From the NCBI RefSeq assembly GCF_900114545.1, contig NZ_FOTI01000021.1, positions 1 to 53,206 on the forward strand: a stretch of 53,206 bases of DNA, read 5' to 3'. Source of the DNA: Halanaerobium salsuginis (GTDB lineage Bacteria; Bacillota; Halanaerobiia; Halanaerobiales; Halanaerobiaceae). Position 1 is the first letter of the stretch; each line of letters begins with the position of its first letter. Shown here in pieces: positions 15,327 to 26,459 of the stretch. The position numbers and the translations under genes are program-made. The notes under the pieces were generated by a model, which saw only the letters and a list, made by a program, of their open reading frames with translations, was not told the origin of the DNA and ran no database searches.

Positions 15327-15974
15327 TTACTCACCTGTTTCTTCCTGCCAGCTTAAATGATAAATCAAACTCACTATTCCAACTGCCAGATCTTCATTTC
15401 TTACTTCTATACCATCAGGTACATAAAGTCTGGTCGGAGCAAAATTCCAGATTGCTTTAACTCCAGCATCAACCATCTCATCTGCTACTTCTTGCGCTGC
15501 TTCGGCTGGTACAGAAATAACTCCTAATTTAATTTCATTTTTCTGTACAACTTTTGGTAGTTCCTGAATACTTTTGACTTCAAGGGTATTAATTACATTA
15601 CCAATTTTATTAAGATCATTATCAAAAACATTAGTTATCTTAAAGCCCATCATGGCAAAACTACCATAATTAACAAGTGCTCTCCCCAGGTTACCAGCCC
15701 CAACTAAAATAGCTTCCCAGGTTCGATCAACTCCCAGAATTTTGCCAACTGAACGTTTTAATTCATTTACATTATAACCAACACCCCGTCTGCCAAACTC
15801 ACCATAATAGGAAAGATCTTTTCTTACCTGGGTTGAAGGAATATCAAGCTTACCTCCCAGGTCTTTTGATGAAACTACTTCGACTTCTTCAAAAGTATCC
15901 ATTTTATCTAAACACCTATAATATAAAGGAAGCCGCTCAATTGTTGCCCTAGGTATATTTTCTCTGTTTTTCAC
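15327..15974 (-). CDS. rex: Redox-sensing transcriptional repressor Rex
   Basis: 215 residues. The N-terminal winged helix (about 8-78) includes IPRATIERLPLYYRCL and VSSKDLGGKLDIPSTQVRKDLSYYGEFG. A Rossmann NAD(H)-binding domain has the GAGNLGRAL motif (about 92-100), and there is a C-terminal swapped helix. Rex binds promoters when NADH/NAD+ is low and leaves when NADH rises, turning on fermentation genes. GTG start at 15974 with GGGAGG at 8 nt spacing. A matching operator-like site overlaps the nifJ promoter at 49833-49850 in this window. Lies 28 bp after metG. Confidence 0.97.
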   Translation of the reverse strand: MKNRENIPRATIERLPLYYRCLDKMDTFEEVEVVSSKDLGGKLDIPSTQVRKDLSYYGEFGRRGVGYNVNELKRSVGKILGVDRTWEAILVGAGNLGRALVNYGSFAMMGFKITNVFDNDLNKIGNVINTLEVKSIQELPKVVQKNEIKLGVISVPAEAAQEVADEMVDAGVKAIWNFAPTRLYVPDGIEVRNEDLAVGIVSLIYHLSWQEETGE

Positions 15975-16002
15975 TATTAATTCCTCCCAGCTTTCATTTG
16001 GA

Positions 16003-17964
16003 TTATTTCACCTGACTACCATTAGCTATTTCATCACTTACTGTAGAAAGTACCATATTTCCTTCGGGGTCAGATGCTGCCAGAATCATTCCTTCTGATT
16101 TAACCCCAAAAATAGTTGCTGGTTCAAGATTAGCTACGATTAGTATTTTACGTCCAATTACATCTTCAGCGCTAAAATGCTTGGCAATTCCAGCAACTAA
16201 TTGCCTTTCTTCAAGACCAATATCAACCTTTAACTTCAATAATTTATTACTACCTTCAATCTTTTCTGCTTCCAGAATCTCAGCGACTCTGAGATCAGCA
16301 TTCATAAATTCAGAAAAGGTTATTTTATCTTTAACTGCTACTAAATCCACTTTTTTATCCTCCTCAGCTTGAGCTGTTTTAACTGCTGCTTTTCTAGCAC
16401 TTACTTTAGAAAAATATTCATCTACATCAATACGAGGAAAAATTGCTTCCCCATTTTTTATTTTCAAGGCAGTTTTAAGACCTCCCCACTTACTATCCTG
16501 CCAGTCAGCTGCTTTTATTTCTGCCAACTGCCCTAACTGTTCTCCAATCTGCAGAGGTGTTTCTGTTAAGAAAGGTTTTAGCATTACTGCTGTAACTCTT
16601 AATGACTCTAATAAGTTATAGAGAACTGTCTTAAGTCTTGGTAAAGCTGCTTCATCTTTAGCCAGCAGCCAGGGAGTAGTTTGATCAATATATTTATTAG
16701 TTCTCCGGACAAAGTTCCAAATCTTTTCCAGAGCTACTGTAAAGCGAAGTTCAGTCATTTCACTTTCAACTTCATTTTTAGTTTGAGCTGCCAGATCAAT
16801 TAATTCCTGATCAAGTTCAGCTGTTTTTGCGGGCTCAGGAATAATTCCGTCAAAATATTGTTCTACCATAGAAACCGTTCTTTTTAGTAAATTTCCTAAA
16901 TCATTTGCTAAGTCAGAATTAATTCTCTGAATTAAAGCTTCAGTAGAGTATGTTCCATCTGTACCAAAAGCAACTTCGCGTAATAAATAATAACGAATTG
17001 CATCTTTACCAAAGTCATCAATCAATACCATTGGATCAACTACATTGCCTTTTGATTTGGACATTTTACCAGATTTGCTTAGCAGCCAGCCATGGCCAAA
17101 AACTTGTTTTGGTAATTCAAGTTCCAGGGCCATCAAAATTATCGGCCAGATAACTGTATGGAAGCGCAAAATATCTTTACCAACTAAATGTAGATCTGCT
17201 GGCCAATATTTATTGAAATTTGACTGATCATTTTCATAACCAATTGCGGTAATATAATTACTCAGCGCATCAATCCAGACATAGATAACATGATTATCAT
17301 CAATAGGAACTGGAATTCCCCAATCAAAAGTAGTTCGGGAAACACTTAAGTCATCAAGTCCACTTTCAATGAAATTTATCATTTCATTCCGTCTGCTTTC
17401 CGGCTCAATAAAACCAGGATGTGTTTTAATATGATCTAATAGTTTATCTGCATATTTACTCATTTTAAAGAAATAACTCTCTTCTTCAACCCATTCAACT
17501 GGTCTTTTACAGTCCGGACAAACTTTTTGCCCAGCAATTTCTTCTAACTGACGTTCTGTCCAGAAGGCTTCACAGGGGGTACAATACCAGCCTTCATATT
17601 TCCCTTTATAAATATCTCCTTTTTCAAATAACTTTTTAAATATTTTCTGAACAACTTCTTCATGCCTTGGTTCTGTAGTTCTAATAAAATAATCATAATC
17701 TATGTCTAACTTCTGCCAGAGCTCTTTAAAAGTAGCTACAATTTCATCAACATAGGTTTTAGGATCTTTCCCGGCAGCTTGAGCTTTACGTTCTATTTTC
17801 TGACCGTGCTCGTCAGATCCAGTTAAAAACATTGTATCATAACCCTGCATTTTCTTATAACGGGCAATAGTATCAGCTGCTACTGTTGTATAAGCATGGC
17901 CAATATGTAATTTATCACTTGGATAATAAATTGGGGTTGTTACATAATAAGTATCCTTACTCAA
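16003..17964 (-). CDS. metG: Methionyl-tRNA synthetase, long form with tRNA-binding domain
   Basis: 653 residues. The class I HIGH motif appears as KLHIGHAYTT near residue 18, KMSKS in SKSGKMSKSKG near residue 300, and a zinc knuckle as CTPC and CPDC near 127-149. An anticodon-binding helical domain spans about 360-510. A C-terminal EMAP/Trbp111-like tRNA-binding domain (about 550-653, FMNADLRVAEI and VANLEPATIFGVKSEGM) makes it the dimeric Bacillus-type form. TTG start at 17964 after AGAAAGGATGAT. Preceded 2 bp away by rsmI, the same neighbourhood as Bacillus yabC-metS. No T-box is seen immediately upstream. Confidence 0.97.
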   Translation of the reverse strand: MSKDTYYVTTPIYYPSDKLHIGHAYTTVAADTIARYKKMQGYDTMFLTGSDEHGQKIERKAQAAGKDPKTYVDEIVATFKELWQKLDIDYDYFIRTTEPRHEEVVQKIFKKLFEKGDIYKGKYEGWYCTPCEAFWTERQLEEIAGQKVCPDCKRPVEWVEEESYFFKMSKYADKLLDHIKTHPGFIEPESRRNEMINFIESGLDDLSVSRTTFDWGIPVPIDDNHVIYVWIDALSNYITAIGYENDQSNFNKYWPADLHLVGKDILRFHTVIWPIILMALELELPKQVFGHGWLLSKSGKMSKSKGNVVDPMVLIDDFGKDAIRYYLLREVAFGTDGTYSTEALIQRINSDLANDLGNLLKRTVSMVEQYFDGIIPEPAKTAELDQELIDLAAQTKNEVESEMTELRFTVALEKIWNFVRRTNKYIDQTTPWLLAKDEAALPRLKTVLYNLLESLRVTAVMLKPFLTETPLQIGEQLGQLAEIKAADWQDSKWGGLKTALKIKNGEAIFPRIDVDEYFSKVSARKAAVKTAQAEEDKKVDLVAVKDKITFSEFMNADLRVAEILEAEKIEGSNKLLKLKVDIGLEERQLVAGIAKHFSAEDVIGRKILIVANLEPATIFGVKSEGMILAASDPEGNMVLSTVSDEIANGSQVK

Positions 17965-17966
17965 AG

Positions 17967-18845
17967 TTAATCATCCTTTCTAAATTTTGCTTGATCAGCC
18001 TTAATTGCAATTGCTTCTTTATAAACTTTACTCTTGGGGAGATCCCTCAGACTGGCAACTTTCTTAATTGCCTGTTTTTTGGTCATTCCACTTGCAATTA
18101 AAAGCTGCAGGTGATCTAAAATTGTTAGATCTTCCCAACCTTCTTTTTCGAACTCACTTGCTTGCCTACCAGCAACAGCAATAACTATTTCGCCTTTAAT
18201 CTCTAGTTGCGCTATTTCTGCTGCTAATTCGGCTATAGTTCCATAATATTTTTCTTCATGTAGTTTAGTAATTTCCCGGGCAATCATTGCTTTTCTAGCA
18301 GCAAGTTCAGGGCTAAATTCTTTTAGGTCTATTAATGTTTCTTTTAAGCGATAAGGGGATTCATAAAATACAGTTGTTTCTGTCCTTAAAGCTAATTTTT
18401 CCAAAAACTGAGTCCGCTCTTTTCCAGAACGAGGAATAAATGCCTGAAAACTAAAAGAAGAAATGTCAAGTCCTGAAACTACTAAAGCCGCCAGAAAAGC
18501 GCTTGGCCCGGGAATAGGAATCACTTCTATTCCAGCCTGCAGGGCAGCTGTAACTAAAATTTGGCCTGGGTCAGATATCCCTGGCATACCAGCATCACTA
18601 ACCAGAGCAATGCTTGCTCCTGCTGTTAGCTTTGCCAGCAGTTCCTCAGTTCTTTTTTTTTCATTATGTTCATGATAACTAATTAATCGTTGCTTAATTG
18701 AAAAATAATTTAAAAGTTTCTGGGTCCGTCTGGTATCTTCACATGCTATCAGATCTACTTCTTTTAAAGTACTTAAAAGTCTCTGACTAACATCTCCTAA
18801 ATTACCAATTGGTGTCCCACAGAGAAAAAGTTTAGAGCTCTGCAA
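17967..18845 (-). CDS. rsmI: 16S rRNA cytidine-1402 2'-O-methyltransferase
   Basis: 292 residues of the RsmI (YraL/YabC) family, a tetrapyrrole-methylase fold. Motifs: LFLCGTPIGNLGDVSQR at the N terminus, LIACEDTRRTQKLLNYF, SYHEHNE, LVSDAGMPGISDPG (near 80-95) and GPSAFLAALVVSGL (near 118-130). It methylates the ribose of C1402 at the ribosomal P site. TTG start at 18845 behind GAGGAGGTC. It sits between the trmN6-like gene and metG, as in many Firmicutes. The yazA (GIY-YIG) and abrB genes found here in Bacillus are missing. Confidence 0.96.
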   Translation of the reverse strand: MQSSKLFLCGTPIGNLGDVSQRLLSTLKEVDLIACEDTRRTQKLLNYFSIKQRLISYHEHNEKKRTEELLAKLTAGASIALVSDAGMPGISDPGQILVTAALQAGIEVIPIPGPSAFLAALVVSGLDISSFSFQAFIPRSGKERTQFLEKLALRTETTVFYESPYRLKETLIDLKEFSPELAARKAMIAREITKLHEEKYYGTIAELAAEIAQLEIKGEIVIAVAGRQASEFEKEGWEDLTILDHLQLLIASGMTKKQAIKKVASLRDLPKSKVYKEAIAIKADQAKFRKDD

Positions 18846-18905
18846 AAAAAGACCTCCTCAATTGCTTAAAATACTGTTTTTATATTATAAATTAGATTAC
18901 ACTGA

Positions 18906-19628
18906 CTAAACACTCTGATAAATCTCTTTTACTTCAGGGGTATATTGATTACTATTTTGCTGATACATAATTAAAGCTGGCTTAACCCGCAATCCTGGAT
19001 TAGCACCTTTTTTAGCTTTTAACAAAAAAATATCGGATTCTTTATCCTGACGAGGCTGCACTAAACGCAGCTCTTTGGGCTGACAATTATGCTTAACTAA
19101 AAGTTCAATAACTTCTGTTAGCCTTTCGGAGCGATGAACCAGATAGAAATAGCCGCCAAACTTCACTATTTTTACACCCGTAGTTATTATATCAGTCAGA
19201 CTGGCCGCAATCTCATGTCTGGCCAGAGCAAGATATTTGCTTGACTTAATCTCTCCTGTTGCAACTGGAAGATAAGGTGGATTAGAAATAACTACATCAT
19301 AACGACCACTATTAACAGAATTATTTAATTTACATAAATCCTGATTAATAATTTTTATGGCATGCTCTAAGTTATTGAGCATTACATTACGCCGGGCCAA
19401 TTCAGCTACTTCAGGCTGAATTTCTACCCCAGTTATTTTAAGATTTTTATGTTTATATGCTAAAAGCAGTGGAATTACACCACTGCCTGTGCCCAGATCA
19501 ATTACCTTGCTGCCTGGATTTAATCTGGCAAAATTAGCCAGCAGTACTGAATCAGTTCCAAATTTAAAAAAACGGTCATCCTGAATTATTTTAAGTTCTT
19601 CTTCTATTAAATAGTTAGTTTCTTCCAT
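18906..19628 (-). CDS. trmN6: tRNA1(Val) A37-N6-methyltransferase-like protein (YabB)
   Basis: 240 residues, class I SAM methyltransferase. Motif I is VIDLGTGSGVIPLLLAYK (about 43-60), followed by GVEIQPEVAELARRN. The catalytic VISNPPYLPV motif (near 117) marks adenine-N6 or glutamine methyltransferases. Family members of this size in the tmk-metS cluster are annotated YabB/TrmN6. ATG at 19628 has AAGGAG upstream, and the gene begins 5 bp after yabA. The exact tRNA target in this organism is not proven. Confidence 0.88.
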   Translation of the reverse strand: MEETNYLIEEELKIIQDDRFFKFGTDSVLLANFARLNPGSKVIDLGTGSGVIPLLLAYKHKNLKITGVEIQPEVAELARRNVMLNNLEHAIKIINQDLCKLNNSVNSGRYDVVISNPPYLPVATGEIKSSKYLALARHEIAASLTDIITTGVKIVKFGGYFYLVHRSERLTEVIELLVKHNCQPKELRLVQPRQDKESDIFLLKAKKGANPGLRVKPALIMYQQNSNQYTPEVKEIYQSV

Positions 19629-19633
19629 ATAAG

Positions 19634-19960
19634 CTACTGCTCCTTACCCTGATTTTCCAGTAAGTTTAAGCAAAAAAGACAATCTCCTTTTCTTTTTTCG
19701 CCAAAACTTAACGGACAAACATGGTAGCCTTCATCATAAATATGAATTAAATTGCTATAACCTTCTTTTTTCACTACCGCTTCTTCAGCAGCCTGCTGTT
19801 CTTTAAAAAGTAATGCTTTAAGTTCTTCGTTTTCCTGCTGTAATTCTTCATTTTCCTGGTATAGCTGGTAAGTAATATCTTTCAATTTATGAAAGCGAAG
19901 CGAAAGTGCTTCAATCTGTTCCTGGAAATGCGCAAGAGTACTTAGTATTTCTTGATCCAT
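19634..19960 (-). CDS. yabA: Replication initiation control protein YabA
   Basis: 108 residues. A long N-terminal coiled coil (about 5-65, with YQENEELQQENEELKALL) leads to a C-terminal zinc domain (HVCPLSFG...GDCLFCL, with one His and three Cys). In Bacillus, YabA tetramerises through the coil and bridges DnaA and the DnaN clamp to block over-initiation. Its place between ricT and the methyltransferase gene is the conserved one. ATG at 19960 is preferred over the TTG just before it for SD spacing. Confidence 0.94.
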   Translation of the reverse strand: MDQEILSTLAHFQEQIEALSLRFHKLKDITYQLYQENEELQQENEELKALLFKEQQAAEEAVVKKEGYSNLIHIYDEGYHVCPLSFGEKRKGDCLFCLNLLENQGKEQ

Positions 19961-19982
19961 CAAATTAGCCTTCCTTTCGCAT

Positions 19983-20789
19983 TCAATCTAAATCGTAATC
20001 ATCCAATTCTCCAACATCAATTTCAATATTTTCATCTGTGCCGATATCTACCTCTATTGTATGTTTTACCAAGTTACGATCGACAATCTTACCATTGCCT
20101 ATTTCTAATTCTATTTTTTCTCCAACATTAGGCATTGATTCTTTTAAATAGCGATAACTTTTTGTTTCATATCTAAGGCAGCACATTAAGCGTCCACAAA
20201 GGCCAGATATTTTAGCAGGATTAAGAGAAAGATCCTGTTTTTTAGCCATTTTAATTGAAATAGGCTTAAAATCACGCAAAAAAGTGGCACAGCAAACAGG
20301 CAAACCGCATGGTCCCAGTCCCCCCAGCATCTTAGCTTCATCACGAACTCCAATCTGCCGAAGTTCAATTCTAGTCTTAAAAATAGCCGCCAGATCTTTA
20401 ACTAATTCTCTAAAATCTACTCTGCCATCAGCTGTAAAATAAAAAATTATCTTATTATGATCAAATGTATATTCAACATCAATTAATTTCATTGGTAGAG
20501 CATGTTTGTCAATTTTTTCTAAACAAATCTGGTAGGCATCTTTTTCTAACTCCAGATTTTTTTCATATACTTCGCGATCCTTTAAGGTTGCCTTTCTAAT
20601 CACATCTTTTAACGGGGCTACTATTTCTTTTTCAGAAACCTCTTTTTTGCCAACCACTACTTCTGCATATTCGATTCCCCGGGCTGTTTCGACTATTACA
20701 TAATCTCCTGTCTTTATTTCAAGTTCACCAGGATCAAAGTAATAGATCTTACCGGCCTTTTTAAAACTTACTCCAACTACCGTATACAT
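19983..20789 (-). CDS. ricT: PSP1-domain protein RicT (YaaT)
   Basis: 268 residues. PSP1/RicT domain with a conserved Cys-rich stretch: LGPCGLPVCCATFLRDF (about 145-160) and GLCGRLMCCLRYE (about 185-197). These residues hold Fe-S clusters in the Bacillus Ric (Y) complex, which influences RNA maturation by RNase Y and phosphorelay signalling. The partners RicA and RicF are not in this window. ATG at 20789 is chosen; the GTG at 20801 is part of the SD GAGGTG. Next to holB and yabA as in Bacillus. Confidence 0.95.
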   Translation of the reverse strand: MYTVVGVSFKKAGKIYYFDPGELEIKTGDYVIVETARGIEYAEVVVGKKEVSEKEIVAPLKDVIRKATLKDREVYEKNLELEKDAYQICLEKIDKHALPMKLIDVEYTFDHNKIIFYFTADGRVDFRELVKDLAAIFKTRIELRQIGVRDEAKMLGGLGPCGLPVCCATFLRDFKPISIKMAKKQDLSLNPAKISGLCGRLMCCLRYETKSYRYLKESMPNVGEKIELEIGNGKIVDRNLVKHTIEVDIGTDENIEIDVGELDDYDLD

Positions 20790-20813
20790 TAAAATAAACA
20801 CCTCAATTATTAT

Positions 20814-21803
20814 CTATTCTTGATCAGCCTGGCGTAATTTAAATAGCAAAACTTCTAAACTTAACTCTGCTTTTATATTTTTTTTAATATAAAGTTCACT
20901 TTTTTCTATTAGATCTAGATTTTTAATTAATTGTTCCTGGTTTGCTTCTCCGGCTAATCTATTCATATCCTGCAAATAGTCTTTATTCTTAAGTGTAGCC
21001 TGATAATTCTGTTTAATCATAATTATATCGCGATACCAATCTGATAGCAAATCAAAACAAGGAAATCCAGCTGAAATTAGTGAGACCAGATAATCTCTAA
21101 ATTTAAAAATTTCGATAGTATTTTTACTTTTAATATTTTTTACAAAATCATAAACTTTTTTTCTCACAGAAAAATAATCATCAATCTCAGCTAACTTTAA
21201 GGCCTGACCAGGACTGCCACCGGCAGTTTGACTCAGAATCTCTGCTTCTTCTGGTTGAAGACCATGTTCCAACAAAATATCTTTTATCTGTGATCGCGTA
21301 ACAGGTTGTAAGCTAAGCTGCTGACAGCGCGAGATTATTGTCGGTAACAATCGGCTAGTATCTTCTGCTAATAAAATAATGGTTGCAAAAGACGGCGGTT
21401 CTTCCAGAGTCTTAAGCAAACTATTAGCAGCTTCAGCAGTCATTTCTTCTGCTGATTCAATTAAATAAACCTTATGTGCACTTTCATAAGGCTTATAGGC
21501 AATTTCTTTTTTTAAATCTCTAATTTGAGTAATAGAAATTGAATTTTTTTCATCTGCAATTGCAATTCTTTTAAAATCAGGATGGTTTTGATGATCCATT
21601 TTACGACAGTTTAAGCAGTGACCACAGCTATCTGCTGGCGATTCCTGACAAAAAATAGCTTTAGCAAACTCAAAAGCCAATTTTCCTTTGCCAATTCCCG
21701 ATTTACCACTGAATAGATAGGCATGGCTAATTCTATTTTGCCTTATTTCTTCACTCAGAACATCTATTGCTTCTGCCTGTCCAATTATTGAACTAAAACT
21801 CAT
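20814..21803 (-). CDS. holB: DNA polymerase III delta' subunit
   Basis: 329 residues of the clamp-loader AAA+ family. Walker A-like FSGKSGIGKGKLAFEFA (about 31-47), a zinc finger CGHCLNCRKMDH (about 60-71), SENSOR-type TIISRCQQLSL (about 153-163), and a helical C-terminal collar domain. Delta' pairs with the dnaX product and delta to load the sliding clamp. ATG at 21803 behind AGAGGAG. The yaaR gene that sits between darA and holB in Bacillus is absent here; a 50-bp gap replaces it. Confidence 0.95.
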   Translation of the reverse strand: MSFSSIIGQAEAIDVLSEEIRQNRISHAYLFSGKSGIGKGKLAFEFAKAIFCQESPADSCGHCLNCRKMDHQNHPDFKRIAIADEKNSISITQIRDLKKEIAYKPYESAHKVYLIESAEEMTAEAANSLLKTLEEPPSFATIILLAEDTSRLLPTIISRCQQLSLQPVTRSQIKDILLEHGLQPEEAEILSQTAGGSPGQALKLAEIDDYFSVRKKVYDFVKNIKSKNTIEIFKFRDYLVSLISAGFPCFDLLSDWYRDIIMIKQNYQATLKNKDYLQDMNRLAGEANQEQLIKNLDLIEKSELYIKKNIKAELSLEVLLFKLRQADQE

Positions 21804-21853
21804 AATTGACTCCTCTAATTAATAAATTTATTTACCTGAGTATTTTACCAGTT

Positions 21854-22213
21854 TTACATTTTAAGAAATTGTTCAACATCAATAATAAATACAGTTGCGC
21901 CTCCAATTTTTATTTCCATTGGAAAAGAATAATATCCTTCTAGAGAATTAGCAACAGGTGACATCGGAGCGACAGTTTTCTTCCTTGATTCACAGTTTTG
22001 CTTAATTATAGCCAAAACTTCTTCGACATGTGCCTGATCAGATCCAATTATAAAGGTAGTATTTCCTTCTCTTAAGAATCCACCTGTGGATGCCATTTTT
22101 GTTGCCTGAAAACCATCTGTTGTTAACGCCTCTAAAAGATCAGCTGCATCATGATCATGAACAATGGCAATTATCATTTTTACTGTTTTACCAGTTTCAG
22201 CCTTTTTTTTCAT
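21854..22213 (-). CDS. darA: Cyclic-di-AMP receptor DarA (PII-like)
   Basis: 119 residues; the family is typically about 109. After an 11-residue Lys-rich N-terminal extension it reads KMIIAIVHDHDAADLLEALT and then ATKMASTGGFLREGNTTFIIG, the PII-like fold with the ligand-binding T-loop region. A terminal GGATVFIIDVEQFLKM closes the trimer. This family binds c-di-AMP, a messenger tied to osmotic and potassium balance. ATG at 22213 with GGAGG 10 nt upstream. It follows tmk by 1 bp, the conserved tmk-yaaQ order. Confidence 0.95.
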   Translation of the reverse strand: MKKKAETGKTVKMIIAIVHDHDAADLLEALTTDGFQATKMASTGGFLREGNTTFIIGSDQAHVEEVLAIIKQNCESRKKTVAPMSPVANSLEGYYSFPMEIKIGGATVFIIDVEQFLKM

Positions 22214-22214
22214 T

Positions 22215-22847
22215 TTAAGCTAACCTCCTGCTGATTATATTTTTTATTTTTTGATGAACTTCAGTTTTATCGCCAGCTGCTTCGACCAATTCAAAACGAT
22301 CATCTTTAGCAGCTAGATCTAAATAAGCATTTCTTACTTTTTGATGAAAAGCATCTGCTTCTCTTTCTACTCGATCACCAGTAAGATCTGCACTCAAAGC
22401 CCGGGCCCGCTTTAAACCAGTTCTAAAATCAAGATCAAGCAATAGTGTCAGATCTGGCCAACAGGAGTCAATAACCCAATCGTTAATTTTATAAACAAAA
22501 TCATAATCAAGTCCCCGGCCGACACCCTGATAAGCTAGATTAGAATCAACAAATCTATCAGAAATAACTATTTTTCCTTCTTTTAAAGCTGGCTTAATTT
22601 TTTCTTGAAAATGCTGAGCCCGATCAGCAGCATAAAGCAATATTTCTGTATGGTAGTCCATTGCTTCATTTTGAGGATCAAGCAAAATTTGCCTGATCTT
22701 GTTACCGATCATTGTTCCACCTGGTTCTCTGGTAACTAAAATTGGATAACCTGCTGTTTCTAAATAATTAGCCAGCAGCTCAATTTGAGTTGTTTTACCA
22801 GAACCCTCAATACCTTCAAAAGTTATAAAAAAACCTTTTGCCAACAC
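22215..22847 (-). CDS. tmk: Thymidylate kinase
   Basis: 210 residues, matching the family. P-loop FEGIEGSGKTTQIELL (about 9-24), the dTMP-binding TREPGGTMIGNKIRQIL (about 40-56), DRFVDSNLAYQGVGRGLD (about 97-114) and the LID region DRVEREADAFHQKV. Phosphorylates dTMP to dTDP. Start is GTG at 22847 or the adjacent TTG; the SD is GAGGGG. First gene of the tmk-darA-holB-ricT-yabA run, preceded by the trxB terminator and a 70-bp gap. Confidence 0.97.
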   Translation of the reverse strand: MLAKGFFITFEGIEGSGKTTQIELLANYLETAGYPILVTREPGGTMIGNKIRQILLDPQNEAMDYHTEILLYAADRAQHFQEKIKPALKEGKIVISDRFVDSNLAYQGVGRGLDYDFVYKINDWVIDSCWPDLTLLLDLDFRTGLKRARALSADLTGDRVEREADAFHQKVRNAYLDLAAKDDRFELVEAAGDKTEVHQKIKNIISRRLA

Positions 22848-22931
22848 AGCCAGCCCCTCTCAAAATCTTTGTTAAATAAATCTTATGTTAAAGTAATTAT
22901 ATAATATTAAGCAGGCTAATGCAATAACAGA

Positions 22932-22984
22932 AAAGTCGGCATTAAAGTACCAGCCATTGTCATGACGGGATAAATGCCGACTTA
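22932..22984 (-). terminator. Terminator downstream of trxB, long loop
   Basis: AAGTCGGCATT pairs with AATGCCGACTT, followed by T4 on the minus strand. The loop is about 30 nt and contains smaller complementary words. Confidence 0.75.
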
Positions 22985-23073
22985 ACTTGATATGGATATT
23001 TAACTAAAAGATTTTAATTTTAAGATAAAATTTTAATCTAACTAGTTGAAAAATTTATAAAAATTGAGTAAAT

Positions 23074-24117
23074 TTAATCAAGCTTAAGATTAAAACTTAA
23101 AGCAGGCTCCTGCTCAGTAGAAAAGTTTTCTGTTTGCTGGGCAGCTTCTGCTTTATTAATAACAGTTTGAGCAGCAAAAGTTGGACTATTTTTTTCCAGA
23201 TATTCTGAAGCTTCAATAGCTGCCTTAGCTCCTGAACCAGCAGCTATAACTACCTGACGATAATCAGGATCTTGTACATCACCTGCTGCAAAGATACCTG
23301 GAATATTAGTATGTTGATGCTTATCAGCAACTAAATATCCGTAACTATCAAGCTCGATCTCTGCTGGTAAAAAACTAGTCCGGGGTTGATGACCAATTGC
23401 CACAAAAAATCCATCTACTGCAAGTTTACTTACAGTATTATTTTTATTATTAAAAATCTTGAGACCTGATAATTTATCTTCACCCATTAATTCTTTTACT
23501 TCTGTGTCCCAGATGATTTCAATATTTTCTTTAGCCTTAACTCGATCAGATAATATCTTTGCACCTCTAAATTTACCTCTTCGATGAATAATATAAACTT
23601 GAGCAGCAAATTTAGCCAGAAAGGTTGCTTCCCAGAGTGCAGTATCGCCTCCTCCAACAACAGCAACTTTTTTATTCTTAAAGAAAGCTGCATCACAAGT
23701 TGCACAATAAGAAACACCATTCCCCCGCAGATGATCTTCACGTGGAAGACCAAGTGTTTTAGGTTCTGCTCCACTTGCAATAATTAGTGTTTCAGCTTCA
23801 TATTCATTAATTTCTGTTTTTACAATAAACTTATTATCAACTATTGCTATCTTCTCAGCACTTTCGTATTCCAGGCGAACCCCAAAATTTTCGGCCTGCT
23901 GAGTCATTTTCTGAGTTAATTCGAAGCCTCCAATTGGTTCTGGAAAACCCGGATAATTTTCTAATTCGGAAGTTGTTGAAATTTGCCCTCCTGGTTCTGG
24001 TCCATTTAAGACTAGTGGATTAACTCCATTACGAGCTGCATAAATTGAAGCTGATAAGCCTCCTGGACCGCCACCAACTATAATTAAATTTTCGTGCTTT
24101 CTATTTTGATCAGCCAT
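23074..24117 (-). CDS. trxB: Thioredoxin reductase with C-terminal extension
   Basis: About 347 residues; the family is usually 305-320. FAD-binding GGGPGGLSASIYAAR (about 14-28), redox-active CATCD (about 137-141), NADPH-binding GGGDTALWEA (about 155-164) and the second FAD motif AGDVQDPDYRQ are all present. About 35 extra C-terminal residues (after SEYLEKN) are rich in Ala, Gln and Glu and have no recognised domain. ATG at 24117 has GGGGG at 7 nt; the ATG at 24153 lacks a good SD. No thioredoxin gene is adjacent. A ferredoxin-dependent relative cannot be excluded, but the NADPH motif favours ordinary TrxB. Confidence 0.92.
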   Translation of the reverse strand: MADQNRKHENLIIVGGGPGGLSASIYAARNGVNPLVLNGPEPGGQISTTSELENYPGFPEPIGGFELTQKMTQQAENFGVRLEYESAEKIAIVDNKFIVKTEINEYEAETLIIASGAEPKTLGLPREDHLRGNGVSYCATCDAAFFKNKKVAVVGGGDTALWEATFLAKFAAQVYIIHRRGKFRGAKILSDRVKAKENIEIIWDTEVKELMGEDKLSGLKIFNNKNNTVSKLAVDGFFVAIGHQPRTSFLPAEIELDSYGYLVADKHQHTNIPGIFAAGDVQDPDYRQVVIAAGSGAKAAIEASEYLEKNSPTFAAQTVINKAEAAQQTENFSTEQEPALSFNLKLD

Positions 24118-24243
24118 TATGATTCCCCCTGTTATAAGACTGGTATTAGGCATAAAATTACTCTCTCTAACAGATATAATCTTAATACTATCTAACTATT
24201 TTTTCTGTAAAGTTAATAACAAATGTTTTTTATTCTCAAAACA

Positions 24244-24270
24244 AAAGACTCCCACTCAGTGGGAGCCTTT
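24244..24270 (-). terminator. Terminator-like hairpin upstream of trxB
   Basis: CTCCCAC, loop TCA, GTGGGAG, with a T-rich tail on the minus strand. It lies well downstream of the guaB terminator, so its transcript is unclear. Confidence 0.65.
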
Positions 24271-24467
24271 TAGTAGTGGGCTAAAAAATAATTAGTTATT
24301 CTAAAGACTAATTAAATTTAACATATACAACAAATTAGGCATACTAATTATTATAAAAAATCTATTAAATTAAGATTAACATTATTTAGCAAAAAATTAT
24401 ATTACCCAAAAGTATAATATTAATTTATTTTTATAGTAATTTAAAATAGGATTGAACATAAAAAAGA

Positions 24468-24503
24468 AAACCAGTTAATCTCCAACTGGAGATTAGCTGG
24501 TTT
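24468..24503 (-). terminator. guaB terminator
   Basis: AACCAGCTAATCTCC and GGAGATTAACTGGTT arms with a 4-nt loop, followed by a short T run, 57 bp after the guaB stop. Confidence 0.85.
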
Positions 24504-24559
24504 AAAAATCAACTAAATAAATTCAAAAACTAGCTAATTAAATTATATTTACATCTTTA

Positions 24560-26459
<1,900 letters not shown>

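Larger units (their letters stand above)
24118..24559. other. trxB-guaB intergenic region with two terminators
   Basis: 442 bp, about 80% AT. The guaB terminator lies at 24468-24503. A second hairpin terminator lies at 24244-24270, ahead of the trxB promoter region (TTTACA near 24209). The 200 bp between them could encode a small minus-strand RNA, but I see no convincing promoter or protein frame. Confidence 0.4.

Noticed and set aside
24320-24365. Tiny frame starting MPNLLYMLN on the minus strand
   Set aside because: About 13 codons with no Shine-Dalgarno sequence in AT-rich DNA.
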